DNA from: CAVQRB01 sp963715055
Lineage (GTDB): Bacteria; Pseudomonadota; Alphaproteobacteria; Rhodobacterales; Rhodobacteraceae
Length of the DNA: 64,000 bases
Reading direction: 5' to 3'
Assembly (NCBI GenBank): GCA_963715055.1
Contig: CAVQRB010000013.1
Location: 1 to 64,000, forward strand
Part shown: piece by piece, positions 24,555 to 33,683 of the stretch
How positions within the stretch are numbered: position 1 is the first letter of the stretch
How the letters are laid out: every line of letters begins with the position of its first letter
The notes under the pieces: model-generated
The model's database searches: none
The model's input: the letters and a program-made list of their open reading frames with translations, nothing else
What the model was told of the DNA's origin: nothing
Program-made: the position numbers and the translations under genes

Positions 24555-25538
24555 ATGTACCACAGGATTTCAACAAAACTCGCAGGCGCAATAGCCGTTG
24601 CAACCTTGCTTTGCGGCGCAGCCAACGCCGCCGATTGGCGGGGATGGAACATCCACACGGATGGCTATCCCAATACCGTTGCGATGGACAATTTTGCCGA
24701 ACTGCTGGCCGCGAAGACCGGCGGCGAGATCACGCTGCAGATGTTCCACGGCGGCACCTTGGGAAGCCAGCCCGATGCCATCGAGCAGGTGCGCCTCGGC
24801 GGTCTGGAGATCGGTAACTTCAACCTCGGGCCGATCGGTCCGATCGCGGCGGAAGCCAACGTCGTTTCCTTGCCCTTCATCTTCAAGGACGTGCCGCACA
24901 TGTTCCGCGTGCTCGACGGTGAGGCAGGCGCGGCCATCGCGGCGGGAATGGCCGCAAAAGGGCTGGTGCCGCTGGCCTGGTATGACGCGGGCGCGCGCTC
25001 CTTTTACAACGGCGCCAAAGCGATCAATACGCCTGCCGATCTGGACGGCATGAAGGTCCGCGTCATGAACAACGATCTTTATTCGGGAATGATTTCGGAA
25101 CTGGGCGGTAACCCCTCGCCGATGGCTTTCGCGGAAGTCTACCAGGCGCTCAAGACCGGTGTCGTGGATGGGGCGGAGAACAACTGGCCGTCGTACGAAT
25201 CCACCGGTCACTTCGAGGTGGCAGGGTATTATTCGCTGAGCCAGCACCTGATCATCCCCGAGTGCATCTGCATCAACGCGGATGTCTACAACGGTCTGTC
25301 CGAGGAAATGAAGACAGCCGTGACCGAAGCGGCACAGGAGTCCGCAGCGCTGCAACGCCAGCTTTGGGCGGAGCGCGAGCTGGCCAGCCGCAAGATGGTC
25401 GAGGAGGCCGGCGTGCAGGTCAACGAGATCGCTGACAAGGGTCCCTTCCAGGCCGCGATGGCGCCGGTCTATGAGGCCTATCTCGCCGGCAACCCGGACC
25501 TTCGCCCGCTTGTGGAAATGATCCAGGCGACCGAGTGA
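24555..25538 (+). CDS. dctP: TRAP transporter substrate-binding protein DctP
   Basis: 327 residues. Signal peptide of about 26 residues (basic start, hydrophobic core, ANAAD cleavage), then the DctP fold: the conserved GGTLGSQPDAIEQVRLGG segment, NTPADLDGMKVRVMN with the substrate-carboxylate Arg, and PMAFAEVYQALKTGVVDGAE. It captures an organic acid in the periplasm and passes it to DctQM. Preceded by AGGGAGGAAG. Its place behind the DEH-reductase-like SDR suggests a uronate or unsaturated disaccharide as ligand; an ordinary C4 or sulfonate ligand cannot be ruled out. Confidence 0.9.
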   Translation: MYHRISTKLAGAIAVATLLCGAANAADWRGWNIHTDGYPNTVAMDNFAELLAAKTGGEITLQMFHGGTLGSQPDAIEQVRLGGLEIGNFNLGPIGPIAAEANVVSLPFIFKDVPHMFRVLDGEAGAAIAAGMAAKGLVPLAWYDAGARSFYNGAKAINTPADLDGMKVRVMNNDLYSGMISELGGNPSPMAFAEVYQALKTGVVDGAENNWPSYESTGHFEVAGYYSLSQHLIIPECICINADVYNGLSEEMKTAVTEAAQESAALQRQLWAERELASRKMVEEAGVQVNEIADKGPFQAAMAPVYEAYLAGNPDLRPLVEMIQATE

Positions 25539-25557
25539 CCAGGGTCTGAAACGCTCC

Positions 25558-25580
25558 GTGCCCGGCCTTTTGCCGGGCAC
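25558..25580 (+). terminator. Hairpin between dctP and dctQ
   Basis: GTGCCCGGC pairs with GCCGGGCAC around a CTTTT loop. There is no T-tract behind it, so it is more likely an mRNA-processing or attenuation hairpin that leaves more binding protein than membrane subunits than a full terminator. Confidence 0.6.
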
Positions 25581-25602
25581 ATCACATGGTGCGGGGAACC
25601 CC

Positions 25603-26136
25603 ATGAAGCCGATCGAGAAACATGAAAGCGGGACCCATCCATTGCTCTGGATCGAGACCGCGCTGGACGCTATCGCCTACTTCTGCCGTGTCTTGACCGG
25701 GGTCGCGCTGGTCGTGTTGACCGTGATCTTCGGCTGGCTGGTTTTCGGGCGCTATGTATTGAACGCGACGCCCACATGGGTGGAGCAAGTGGCCTTGCTG
25801 CTGGTCATCACCATCGCCTTTCTGGGCGCTGCCGTGGGCATTCACGAAAACACGCATCTATCGGTGACCGCCTTTCGGAACCTCGTGTCCGACCGGATGC
25901 GGCGGGTTCTCGTCGTGATCAGCGATCTTCTGCTGGCGGGCTTCGGGTTCCTGATGATGTGGCAGGGCGGAAAACTCACCCTGTTCAAATGGGGCTCCTC
26001 CATTCCGCTGATCAATCTGCCCGAGGGTCTGCGCGCCTTGCCGCTTTCCATCGGTGGCGGGCTGATCCTGCTCTTCACGCTCGGGCATCTGCTGCGCATC
26101 GCCCGGGGCCGCGACACGCGCAGCGATGCCATCTGA
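25603..26136 (+). CDS. dctQ: TRAP transporter small membrane subunit DctQ
   Basis: 177 residues from the ATG at 25603 (GGGGAA upstream). Four hydrophobic helices, with the DctQ signature in VFGRYVLNATPTWVEQVALL and GIHENTHLSVTAFRNLV. It forms the membrane complex with DctM, the next gene, 12 bases on. Normal length. Confidence 0.9.
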   Translation: MKPIEKHESGTHPLLWIETALDAIAYFCRVLTGVALVVLTVIFGWLVFGRYVLNATPTWVEQVALLLVITIAFLGAAVGIHENTHLSVTAFRNLVSDRMRRVLVVISDLLLAGFGFLMMWQGGKLTLFKWGSSIPLINLPEGLRALPLSIGGGLILLFTLGHLLRIARGRDTRSDAI

Positions 26137-26148
26137 CAGGAACCGAAC

Positions 26149-27429
26149 ATGGGTCTTTTCGTACTTCTGGGGATGTTCGCGCTCTGCGTGACCATCGGTG
26201 TTCCCGTGGCCTTCGCGCTCGGCATCTCGGCCATTGCCGCCTTCTGGTACGAAGGTCTGCCGATGATGATCGGGTTCCAGCGGATCATCTCGGGCATCAA
26301 CGTCTTCTCGCTGATGGCGATCCCGTTTTTCATCTTCGCGGGCGAGTTGATGTTCCACGGCGGCATCGCCGCACGTCTGGTCCGCTTTGCCTCTGCCGCC
26401 GTCGGAGCGGTGCGGGGCGGGCTTGGCATCGTCAATGTCTTTTCCTCGATGCTCTTCGGGGGCATTTCCGGATCGGCCGTGGCCGATATCTCCGCCCTGG
26501 GTTCGATCTTGATCCCTGTCATGAAGGAAAAGGGCTATGATGCGGACTATGCCGTAAACGTGACGGTGACTTCCTCCATCGCGGGCATCGTCATTCCGCC
26601 CAGCCACAACATGATCATCTTCGCGATCGCGGCAGGGGGCGGCATCTCGATCTCCAAGCTGTTTCTGGCAGGCGTACTGCCTGGTATCCTGATGTGCATG
26701 TGCCTGGCGCTTGCGGCCTATCTCGTGGCGGTCAAGCGCGGCTACAGGGCGGAAGAGTTTCCGGGCTGGTCCGCCCTCATTCTGAGTTTCGTGGCGGCCA
26801 TTCCGGGGCTCTTCACCGCCGTGATCATCGTGGGAGGTGTCCTGTCGGGCATCTTCACGGTCACGGAATCGGGCGCTTTCGGCGCGATCTACGCCTTTCT
26901 CGTCACGCTCCTGATCTATCGCAGTATCACCTGGCAGACCTTCTGCGTCGCCGTCTCCCAATCCGTGCGCACCACCGGGATGGTCATGATCCTGATCGCC
27001 TGTGCCGGTGCTTTCGCTTATATGCTGACCTTCTACCGGGTGCCGGACCAGATGGTCGCCTTGCTGACCGGGCTGACCGACAATCCCTTCATGATCCTCT
27101 TGCTGATCAACGTGGTGCTGCTGGTGCTGGGCATGATCATGGACATGGCCGCCCTTCTGCTCATCTGCACGCCGATCTTTTTGCCGGTTGCCAACAGCAT
27201 CGGGGTCGATCCCTTGCAGTTCGGGATGATCATGATGGTCAACCTTGGCCTCGGGCTCTGCACGCCACCGGTCGGGTCCTGCCTCTTTGTCGGATGCGCG
27301 GTCGGCAAGCTGCCGATGGAAAAGGCGGTCAGGACGATATGGCCCTTTTACCTCGCGATCTTCGCGGCCTTGATGATGATCACCTATGTGCCTGCCATTT
27401 CGCTGACCCTGCCGCAGCTTCTGGAATAG
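26149..27429 (+). CDS. dctM: TRAP transporter large permease DctM
   Basis: 426 residues, a typical 12-helix sodium-driven permease. Family blocks are IPFFIFAGELM, GGISGSAVADISALGSILIP, GIVIPPSHNMIIFA and LGLCTPPVGSCLFVG. Last gene of the SDR-dctPQM operon; it ends 50 bases before the convergent ABC transporter gene. Confidence 0.92.
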   Translation: MGLFVLLGMFALCVTIGVPVAFALGISAIAAFWYEGLPMMIGFQRIISGINVFSLMAIPFFIFAGELMFHGGIAARLVRFASAAVGAVRGGLGIVNVFSSMLFGGISGSAVADISALGSILIPVMKEKGYDADYAVNVTVTSSIAGIVIPPSHNMIIFAIAAGGGISISKLFLAGVLPGILMCMCLALAAYLVAVKRGYRAEEFPGWSALILSFVAAIPGLFTAVIIVGGVLSGIFTVTESGAFGAIYAFLVTLLIYRSITWQTFCVAVSQSVRTTGMVMILIACAGAFAYMLTFYRVPDQMVALLTGLTDNPFMILLLINVVLLVLGMIMDMAALLLICTPIFLPVANSIGVDPLQFGMIMMVNLGLGLCTPPVGSCLFVGCAVGKLPMEKAVRTIWPFYLAIFAALMMITYVPAISLTLPQLLE

Positions 27430-27481
27430 CCGCAGCGGGCCTATCCGGACGCGCTGTGGCGGGTCTTGATCCGGCTTGGGA

Positions 27482-29245
27482 TCATTCCGCGTGGCTGTAC
27501 TGGTGATCGTAGAGCGCACGGAAAAGCCCGTCCTGCTCGAGCAGTTCGGCAAGCTTGCCTTCTTCCACGACCTCGCCATCCTTGATGACGAGGATGCGGT
27601 CCGCGCTCAGGACAGTCGAGAGCCTGTGCGCAATCACGATGGTGGTCCGACCCTTGGAGAGGCGGTGCAGCGCTTCCTTCACCAGATGCTCGGACTGGGA
27701 GTCGAGTGCGCTGGTGGCTTCGTCCATGAGCAGGATCGGGCTGTCGCGCAGGATCGCCCGCGCAATGGCGATGCGTTGCCGTTGCCCGCCGGAAAGGTTC
27801 ACCCCGTTCTCGCCCACTTCCGTCTCATAGCCGTTGCGTGTCTTCATGATGAAGTCATGCGCATTCGCTGCTTTCGCGGCAGCTATGATCTGCTCTTCGG
27901 AAGCATCCTTGCTGCCAAGGGCGATGTTGTGACGGATCGAGCCGGCAAAAAGGAATGTATCCTGACCGACAAAGGCGATCTTGTCGCGGATCGAGGCGAA
28001 GGTCGCGTCGCGCAGATCGCATCCATCGATTTCCACGCGGCCCGAGGTCGGGTCGTACATCCGCATGATCAGGTTCATGATCGTGGATTTGCCGCCGCCC
28101 GACGGTCCGACGAGAGCTGTCGTCTTGCCGGCCTCGAAGCGGATCGAGAGGTCTCTCAGAATCGACTGCCCGTCGCTGTACTCAAAGCCCACATCGATGA
28201 AGTTCACCTCGCCACCGCCCTTGGGGATGGGCTTGGCATCGGGCGCTTCCATCACAGAAATCGGCGTATCGATGATCTTGTACATCATGTCGACCATGAT
28301 CATGCCGACCTCGATGCTGACGCGCATTTTGGCCAACCGCTTTGCCGGTTCATAGGCCATCATCAAGGCCGTCACGAACGACATGAGCTCGCCGGGTGTC
28401 GTCGATGTGTCACCAAAAAAGCTCACCGCGCTCAAGGCCACGACAGCGGCAATAGCGAAACCTGAAAGGGTCTCCATCAACGGGCTTGTGGCTGCCTGAA
28501 GCCTTGCAATGGCATTCGCACGGCTTTCAACGGAACCGATGGCGATGCTCATGCGATCGACCATGCGCCCTTCGAGTGCAAAAGCCTTGACCACCCGGAT
28601 GCCGGTCGAGGTTTCTTGAATGACCTTGATTATCTCAGTCATGGAAGTCATCTGCGCTTCCATGATCTTGCGAACTTTCTTGAGAAGATAGCGAATGCCG
28701 TAGATGGCGATCGGTCCGAAAACCATCGAAAAAAGAGAGAGAGTCGGCTGCTGGATGAACATCACGATCACCAGACCGATCAGGGTCAGAAGATCGCGGG
28801 CAAACCCCATGACTATGGTGTCGATCACGGTCCTCGCAGCTTGCGCGGAATAGGTTGCACGCACCAGCAGGTCTGACGAGTCGCCTTCGCTGAAGAAGGC
28901 GACACCCTGGTCCAGAATGCTGCGATAGACATTGCGCTGCAAGAAGGCCACGATGCTGTTGCCGGCGCGGCTGAGCCACACCATCTGCACATAGGTCGCC
29001 ATCCCCTTGGCGGTGAAAATCAAGGCCACGGCACCTGCAACCGCAAACACCTGAGCGCGATTGTTCTCCTCCATCATGGAATCGATGATGTCTTTCATGA
29101 TGTACGCGGTCAGCGAAGAAGTCACCGCAATGACAATCATTGCAACGACAGCTATCGTGTAGTTCTTGGCCTGCATGCGCATGTTCTCGCTCAACAAGCG
29201 CCAGAGCATCTTGCTCTTCAAGGTTGCTATATACTTTTCAAGCAT
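27482..29245 (-). CDS. ABC exporter, fused membrane and ATPase domains (MsbA-like)
   Basis: 587 residues from the ATG at 29245; an upstream in-frame ATG at 29299 would add 18 polar residues. Six transmembrane helices fill residues about 25-310; the ATPase shows Walker A GPSGGGKST, the Q-loop FVGQDTFLF, signature LSGGQRQR, Walker B ILLMDEATS and the H-loop IAHRLS. Half-size exporters of this kind work as homodimers on lipids, lipid-linked glycans or drugs. It stands alone between the TRAP genes and a divergent nuclease gene, so the substrate is open. Confidence 0.88.
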   Translation of the reverse strand: MLEKYIATLKSKMLWRLLSENMRMQAKNYTIAVVAMIVIAVTSSLTAYIMKDIIDSMMEENNRAQVFAVAGAVALIFTAKGMATYVQMVWLSRAGNSIVAFLQRNVYRSILDQGVAFFSEGDSSDLLVRATYSAQAARTVIDTIVMGFARDLLTLIGLVIVMFIQQPTLSLFSMVFGPIAIYGIRYLLKKVRKIMEAQMTSMTEIIKVIQETSTGIRVVKAFALEGRMVDRMSIAIGSVESRANAIARLQAATSPLMETLSGFAIAAVVALSAVSFFGDTSTTPGELMSFVTALMMAYEPAKRLAKMRVSIEVGMIMVDMMYKIIDTPISVMEAPDAKPIPKGGGEVNFIDVGFEYSDGQSILRDLSIRFEAGKTTALVGPSGGGKSTIMNLIMRMYDPTSGRVEIDGCDLRDATFASIRDKIAFVGQDTFLFAGSIRHNIALGSKDASEEQIIAAAKAANAHDFIMKTRNGYETEVGENGVNLSGGQRQRIAIARAILRDSPILLMDEATSALDSQSEHLVKEALHRLSKGRTTIVIAHRLSTVLSADRILVIKDGEVVEEGKLAELLEQDGLFRALYDHQYSHAE

Positions 29246-29456
29246 TCCGCTGGTCTCTTTTGACGTGGCAGGCTGTGTCTGCCTACGAAGGAAGGGCATC
29301 GATGTAAAGCATTGCCCGGCTGTTGCGCAAGCCCTGTGGTGGAAGTGTTGTGGATTCGCCGAAAGCTAGCCGATGAACGCGGAATTGCTTTCGGGCTCAC
29401 TTTGCGCGACACTCGCGTCGCGGGAAGGGTGCCGCGGCTGGTGGGGGGAGGTGGCG

Positions 29457-30599
29457 ATGAAGCTGACCACTTGGAACGCCGAATGGCTTGACACGGACTG
29501 GGGCGTGCTCAGCGGCAAGCACGCACCGGGGAAGAAGATCTTTCCGCACACCGCCCCTTCCAAGGCCGTGGCGACGAGGCGCATCGAGGCCATCAGGAAT
29601 TTCCTCAACGCACTCGCCGCCGACATTCTCTTCATCTGTGAGGCACCCGCGGGCGAGGAGGACATGCGCGCCTTCGTCGAGACTGTCTTGCCCGAGTATG
29701 ATCTCGTCACCCGTCCGAAGGGCGACAGCTACGAGACCCAAGGCCGGCAGTGGCAATGGTTCCTCATGCGCAAGGCGCTGGCGGACCGGGTGGCGCCGGG
29801 ACTTGTGCCGATCCCGATCTGGCGTGCCTTCGCGGCCGCCGATACCGACAGTATTTCCGAAGACGGAACCTGGAGCGTGGCCACGCCCAAGCTGCAGACC
29901 GTGGGCGGCGTGGAGGACGTGCCGGTGTCCCTGCGCACAAAGCATTCCTTCTACCGTGAGCCGCAGATCCTGCGGTTCGCTTTCGGCGGCGGGCACCACG
30001 AAGTCATCGGCGCGCATCTCAAGAGCAAGTTCACGGGCAGTTCACTGCCCCAACGCAAGGCAAACCAGAGCTTCGATGACTATGTCGAGGGCAGCAAGAA
30101 AGTGCGATCCTTCCTCGCGATGGCCCATGAGGCACGCGTCAAGCTGAGTTCGGAAGCCACAACGATCCGCGCCTATATCGACCACCGCTTCGGGCAGGAA
30201 GCCGATCCCTCCATCGTCGTGCTGGGCGATCTCAACGACGGACCGGGCAAGGAAGTGATGGAGCGCGAGTACCTGCTCCACGATCTGATTTCCAATCTTC
30301 AGGGTGAAGTTTTTTTCGCGCAGCGGTTTCTCAACCACGCGCTTTTCGACCAGCCCTCCACTTTGCGCTGGACCGCGCAGTTCAAGGACCCGATCGACCC
30401 GGCGCGCAACGACCGTATCCTGCTCGATCACATCCTTTTCACCCAGGCGATGACGCGCTCGGGCAAGAGCCCGCTCTGGGTGCAATCTGGTGCAGGCCGG
30501 GTCGAGCATCTCGCCTTCGAGGAGGCCGAAGCCCGGTTCGGCGCGGGCATGCTCAGCGATCACCGTCCGGTCAGCGTGACCCTGACGCCGCGCGCCTGA
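29457..30599 (+). CDS. Endonuclease/exonuclease/phosphatase (EEP)-family protein
   Basis: 380 residues from the ATG at 29457 (GGGAGGTGGCG upstream). The EEP fold is marked by TTWNAEWLD at the start, the catalytic LGDLNDGPG and the terminal SDHRPVSVTL. Such enzymes cleave phosphodiester bonds in DNA, lipids or inositol phosphates. No signal peptide is visible, so it is probably cytoplasmic. Divergent from the ABC exporter. Confidence 0.8.
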   Translation: MKLTTWNAEWLDTDWGVLSGKHAPGKKIFPHTAPSKAVATRRIEAIRNFLNALAADILFICEAPAGEEDMRAFVETVLPEYDLVTRPKGDSYETQGRQWQWFLMRKALADRVAPGLVPIPIWRAFAAADTDSISEDGTWSVATPKLQTVGGVEDVPVSLRTKHSFYREPQILRFAFGGGHHEVIGAHLKSKFTGSSLPQRKANQSFDDYVEGSKKVRSFLAMAHEARVKLSSEATTIRAYIDHRFGQEADPSIVVLGDLNDGPGKEVMEREYLLHDLISNLQGEVFFAQRFLNHALFDQPSTLRWTAQFKDPIDPARNDRILLDHILFTQAMTRSGKSPLWVQSGAGRVEHLAFEEAEARFGAGMLSDHRPVSVTLTPRA

Positions 30600-30811
30600 T
30601 CCTGTCGCACGGTTTGGCGGCGCCTCGCGGTTTTAAGAAAACTCACCGCATTTTCGACGGCAAGTTCGGCGGTCCCGAGTGACTTCACCCGCGGGTGTTA
30701 ACATGTTTTGAGATTTTTCCTCCTAAATTTTCCGGAGACCTGTGGGATGCCCGGCGCGCTTCGCCAACCCGGGCAAGGTCTTGTTTGTGGGTGAACATCT
30801 TGGGGGTTCCA

Positions 30812-31490
30812 ATGAAACGTCTTCTGTTGATCGTGTTGCTTTTGCCACTTCTGGTTTCGGGCTGTACCGAAGCCGTACCACGCGACCACTCTGCGCGCAT
30901 CCTCGCCATGGGCGATTCCATGATGGCCTGGCACAGCGGAACCCGGGCCTCAATCCCGGATGGTGTCGAGGCCATTCTGGGCGAGCCCGTCGTCGACCGG
31001 TCGGTCAGCGGGGCGCGCATGGTCTACAATCTGCCGGTCTCGGGGGCCTTGGGGATGAACATCTCGCAGCAATACCGCCCCGGCAAGTGGGATTGGGTGA
31101 TCCTGAACGGCGGCGGCAACGACCTCTGGCTCGGGTGCGGGTGCAGCTGGTGCTCGGATCGGATGAACAAGATGATCTCCACTGACGGCAAGTCGGGGGA
31201 AATCGCGACCCTCGTGTCCCAGATCAGGAGCGCCGGTGCGCGGGTGATCTATGTGGGCTATCTGCGCAGCCCGGGTGTCGGCTCGGTCATCGAGCATTGC
31301 CGCGACGAGGGCAACGAACTCGAGCGCCGGATTTCGCAACTTGGCAACCCGCGACCCCGGCGTACACTTCGTGTCCTTGCGCGATCTCGTACCGCACGGG
31401 GACCGTTCGTTCCATTCGGCGGACATGATTCACCCGTCGCAGAAGGCAAGCCGAAAGATCGCGGAACGCATCGCGCAGATCATTAACTGA
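30812..31490 (+). pseudogene. SGNH/GDSL-hydrolase lipoprotein, one-base frameshift
   Basis: Start at the ATG 30812 with a lipoprotein signal (LLLPLLVSGC). Block I is AMGDSMMAW with the catalytic Ser, block III GGGNDLW. At about 31342-31345 one extra G moves the frame; the real C-terminus continues in the next frame as ATRDPGVHFVSLRDLVPHGD and holds the catalytic Asp-His in ADMIHPS (stop 31488-31490). As sequenced, the product runs out of frame for about 50 residues and lacks the catalytic His. Either a recent pseudogene or a sequencing error. The intact form would be an outer-membrane-anchored esterase of about 225 residues. Confidence 0.75.
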
Positions 31491-31503
31491 TCGCACATGC
31501 CGT

Positions 31504-32616
31504 TCAGGCCGTGGTCAGGCCGCCGACAGGAAGGTTGACCCGGCCGATCTGCGCGAGGGTCAGCCCGATTTCCTCAAGGACCAGCTTCCAGAACTGCTCG
31601 AGTCCTCGCTGACCGCCGCCGGCGATGGCGAATTGCAATGCCCGGCCGAAAAACACGTAGCTTGCGCCCATCGCATAGGCCTTGACCACGTCTTCGCCCG
31701 ACCGGATGCCGGTATCGTAAAACAGCGGATAGTCCGGACCGATCGCGTCGCGGATCCGTTTGAGCGCCAGAATGGGGGCGGGTGCGCAGTCAAGCTGCCG
31801 CCCCCCGTGGCTCGACACCTGAAGGGCGTCCACGCCTTCCTGCTTGAGGCGCAGCGCGTCGCCAACGTCGGTAACGCCCTTGGCCACGAGGTTGCCGTCC
31901 CAACTGTCCCGCAAGCGCTTGAGGAAGTCCCAATCCGCCGCAGCACGGCTTTCGGTCCGATCAAAGCTGAATCCGGATTCCTTGAAGTTCGCAAGGTCCG
32001 GCGCGCCGGCAGCGAGGCTGGTGAGCGACCAGCGCGGATGCAGGGCGAAATCGATGAACTGCATCGGGCCGATCCTGAAGGGCATCTTGAACCCGCGTCG
32101 CAATTCGCGTGGGCGGCGCCCGACCTCTGGTACGTCGAGGGTCATCACCAGTGTCCTGTAACCGGCGGCTTTGGCGCGCTCCACAAGCCTGGCCGTGCCG
32201 CTGCCGTCGCCGCTGAAGTAAAGCTGAAACCAGGCGTGACCTTCGGCGGCCTCGATGATCTTCTCAAGCGAGGTTGAGGCCACCGTCGACACGCCATGTG
32301 GCACCTTGTACCTTGCCGCCATTCTGGCGAGCATCAGATCCGCGCCGGGCCCTGACAGGTTGCACATGCCCATCGGGCTGATGCCGAAGGGCGCAAGACC
32401 CTCGTGATCGAAAACAGGCACGCTCAGGTTGCGATCCCGCACGTTGACCAGCACGCGCGGCTGCAACTCGATGGCGCGCAGGGCGGCGAGATTGCGCGCT
32501 TCGGCAACGCCCTCTCCCGCCGCCCCGTCGATATAGTCGAACACCATCCAAGGCAGACGCCGACGCGCGAGGCGCCGGGCATCCGCATAGGAATGGATGG
32601 TGCCGTTTCCGAACAT
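31504..32616 (-). CDS. slcD: FMN-dependent alpha-hydroxyacid dehydrogenase, probable sulfolactate dehydrogenase
   Basis: 370 residues, the lactate/glycolate oxidase family: the TIM barrel with the catalytic His in VSSHGGRQLD, the FMN loop DTGIRSGEDVVKA and the N-terminal FDYIDGAAGEG. It should oxidise a 2-hydroxyacid to the 2-keto acid and pass electrons to the respiratory chain. Its place as last gene behind comDE in the hps operon, four bases from comE, makes sulfolactate to sulfopyruvate the best assignment, as for SlcD of Roseovarius. Lactate is the family default, so the substrate is inferred from context. Confidence 0.75.
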   Translation of the reverse strand: MFGNGTIHSYADARRLARRRLPWMVFDYIDGAAGEGVAEARNLAALRAIELQPRVLVNVRDRNLSVPVFDHEGLAPFGISPMGMCNLSGPGADLMLARMAARYKVPHGVSTVASTSLEKIIEAAEGHAWFQLYFSGDGSGTARLVERAKAAGYRTLVMTLDVPEVGRRPRELRRGFKMPFRIGPMQFIDFALHPRWSLTSLAAGAPDLANFKESGFSFDRTESRAAADWDFLKRLRDSWDGNLVAKGVTDVGDALRLKQEGVDALQVSSHGGRQLDCAPAPILALKRIRDAIGPDYPLFYDTGIRSGEDVVKAYAMGASYVFFGRALQFAIAGGGQRGLEQFWKLVLEEIGLTLAQIGRVNLPVGGLTTA

Positions 32617-32619
32617 CGA

Positions 32620-33174
32620 TCAGGCTTTGACCGCCTTCATGAAACGGTCGCGGATCACCACGGGGTCCATTGTGATCACGGGCAGCTTGATGTTGCCGCT
32701 GTCGCATTTGCTTACGATGATCGTCATCTTCTTGCTGTCGATGGCGGCCTGGAGCACCTTGCCGGTGTCCACGTCCTTGCATTCGACGACGTTCTCGCAG
32801 CCGCAGGCCTTGGCAACTGCCGCCAGCGACGTCTTCTTGCCGGCATAGGTCGGCTGGTCGCCGGTCGAGCCATAGCTGCCATTGTCGATGATCAGCAGGA
32901 TGAAATTGTCCGCCACGTTGTTCGCGATCGTCGGCAGCGTTCCGAAGTTGGTCAGCACCGAGCCATCTCCGTCAATGGAAATGACCGTCTTGTCCTGGGC
33001 CAGGGCAAGTCCGAGACCGATGGAGGACGACAGGCCCATGGTGCCCAGCATGTAGAAATTGGTGGGCTGGTCGTCGATCATGTGGAGCTCCTGGCTCGGC
33101 AGACCGATGTTGCAGATGACCAGCTGGTCGCGCAGGATGGGCGCGATTTCGCGCAGGATTTCAGAGCGGATCAT
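32620..33174 (-). CDS. comE: Sulfopyruvate decarboxylase, beta subunit
   Basis: 184 residues; start ATG at 33174 overlaps the comD stop (ATGA). It carries the thiamine-diphosphate-binding half: GDGSVLTNFGTL and IIDNGSYGSTGDQPT with the metal and diphosphate ligands, and GLSSSIGLGLALAQ before them. With ComD it decarboxylates 3-sulfopyruvate to sulfoacetaldehyde. Four bases separate it from slcD. Confidence 0.9.
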   Translation of the reverse strand: MIRSEILREIAPILRDQLVICNIGLPSQELHMIDDQPTNFYMLGTMGLSSSIGLGLALAQDKTVISIDGDGSVLTNFGTLPTIANNVADNFILLIIDNGSYGSTGDQPTYAGKKTSLAAVAKACGCENVVECKDVDTGKVLQAAIDSKKMTIIVSKCDSGNIKLPVITMDPVVIRDRFMKAVKA

Positions 33175-33677
33175 TGGTCGCCATAGCCTCCCCAGAAGGA
33201 CGCATCCGTCAGGATCGCCACAGGTTTGTTGCACATGAAGGTGTACTTCAGGATCGCGTCGAGTTCGACCGCGTCGCTTTCCTTGTGGAAGTGATAGGTC
33301 GGGATGTTCATCTGCGCGAGCAGCGCCTTGGTGTGCACCGCCATTTCGACCTGGCAGGCCACCGGTTCGCGCAATTCGCCGCGATAGGAGATCAGCATCG
33401 GCAGCGGCATCCGGTAGTATTGGATCAGCGTGGCCAGCGTGTTGATCGTGACCCCGATCGCGGTGTTCTGCATGATGATGGCAGGGCGTTTTCCGCCCAT
33501 CCAGGCCCCGGCGCAGAGCCCCATGCCCTCGTCTTCCTTGTTCGAGGGGATGTGGAAGATTTCCTTGCGCGCCTCGACCTCGTCGATGACGCCTGCAAGT
33601 TGCTTGCAGGGAACTGTGGTCACGAATTCGATGCCGTTGGCAACGAAATCGTCCACGATTTTCTTGTCTATGGACAC
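33171..33677 (-). CDS. comD: Sulfopyruvate decarboxylase, alpha subunit
   Basis: 168 residues, the pyrimidine-binding half of the ThDP enzyme: FVTTVPCKQLAGVIDEVEAR, the activating glutamate in PSNKEDEGMGLCAGAW, then MQNTAIGVTINTL. ComD/ComE pairs act in coenzyme M synthesis in archaea and in sulfonate breakdown in bacteria; here the hps neighbours indicate breakdown. Six bases from the upstream alcohol dehydrogenase gene. Confidence 0.92.
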   Translation of the reverse strand: MSIDKKIVDDFVANGIEFVTTVPCKQLAGVIDEVEARKEIFHIPSNKEDEGMGLCAGAWMGGKRPAIIMQNTAIGVTINTLATLIQYYRMPLPMLISYRGELREPVACQVEMAVHTKALLAQMNIPTYHFHKESDAVELDAILKYTFMCNKPVAILTDASFWGGYGDQ

Positions 33678-33683
33678 GTTTGG

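Noticed and set aside
25558..25580. Full Rho-independent terminator after dctP
   Set aside because: The hairpin is strong but no T-tract follows it, and dctQM must be transcribed from the same operon; kept only as an intra-operon hairpin.
24570..25604. 344-codon open frame on the minus strand
   Set aside because: Shadow of dctP.
25858..27579. 573-codon open frame on the minus strand
   Set aside because: It lies antisense to dctQ and dctM, is full of His/Asp/Arg/Gly without any domain, and arises from third-position GC bias; the plus-strand TRAP genes are unmistakable.
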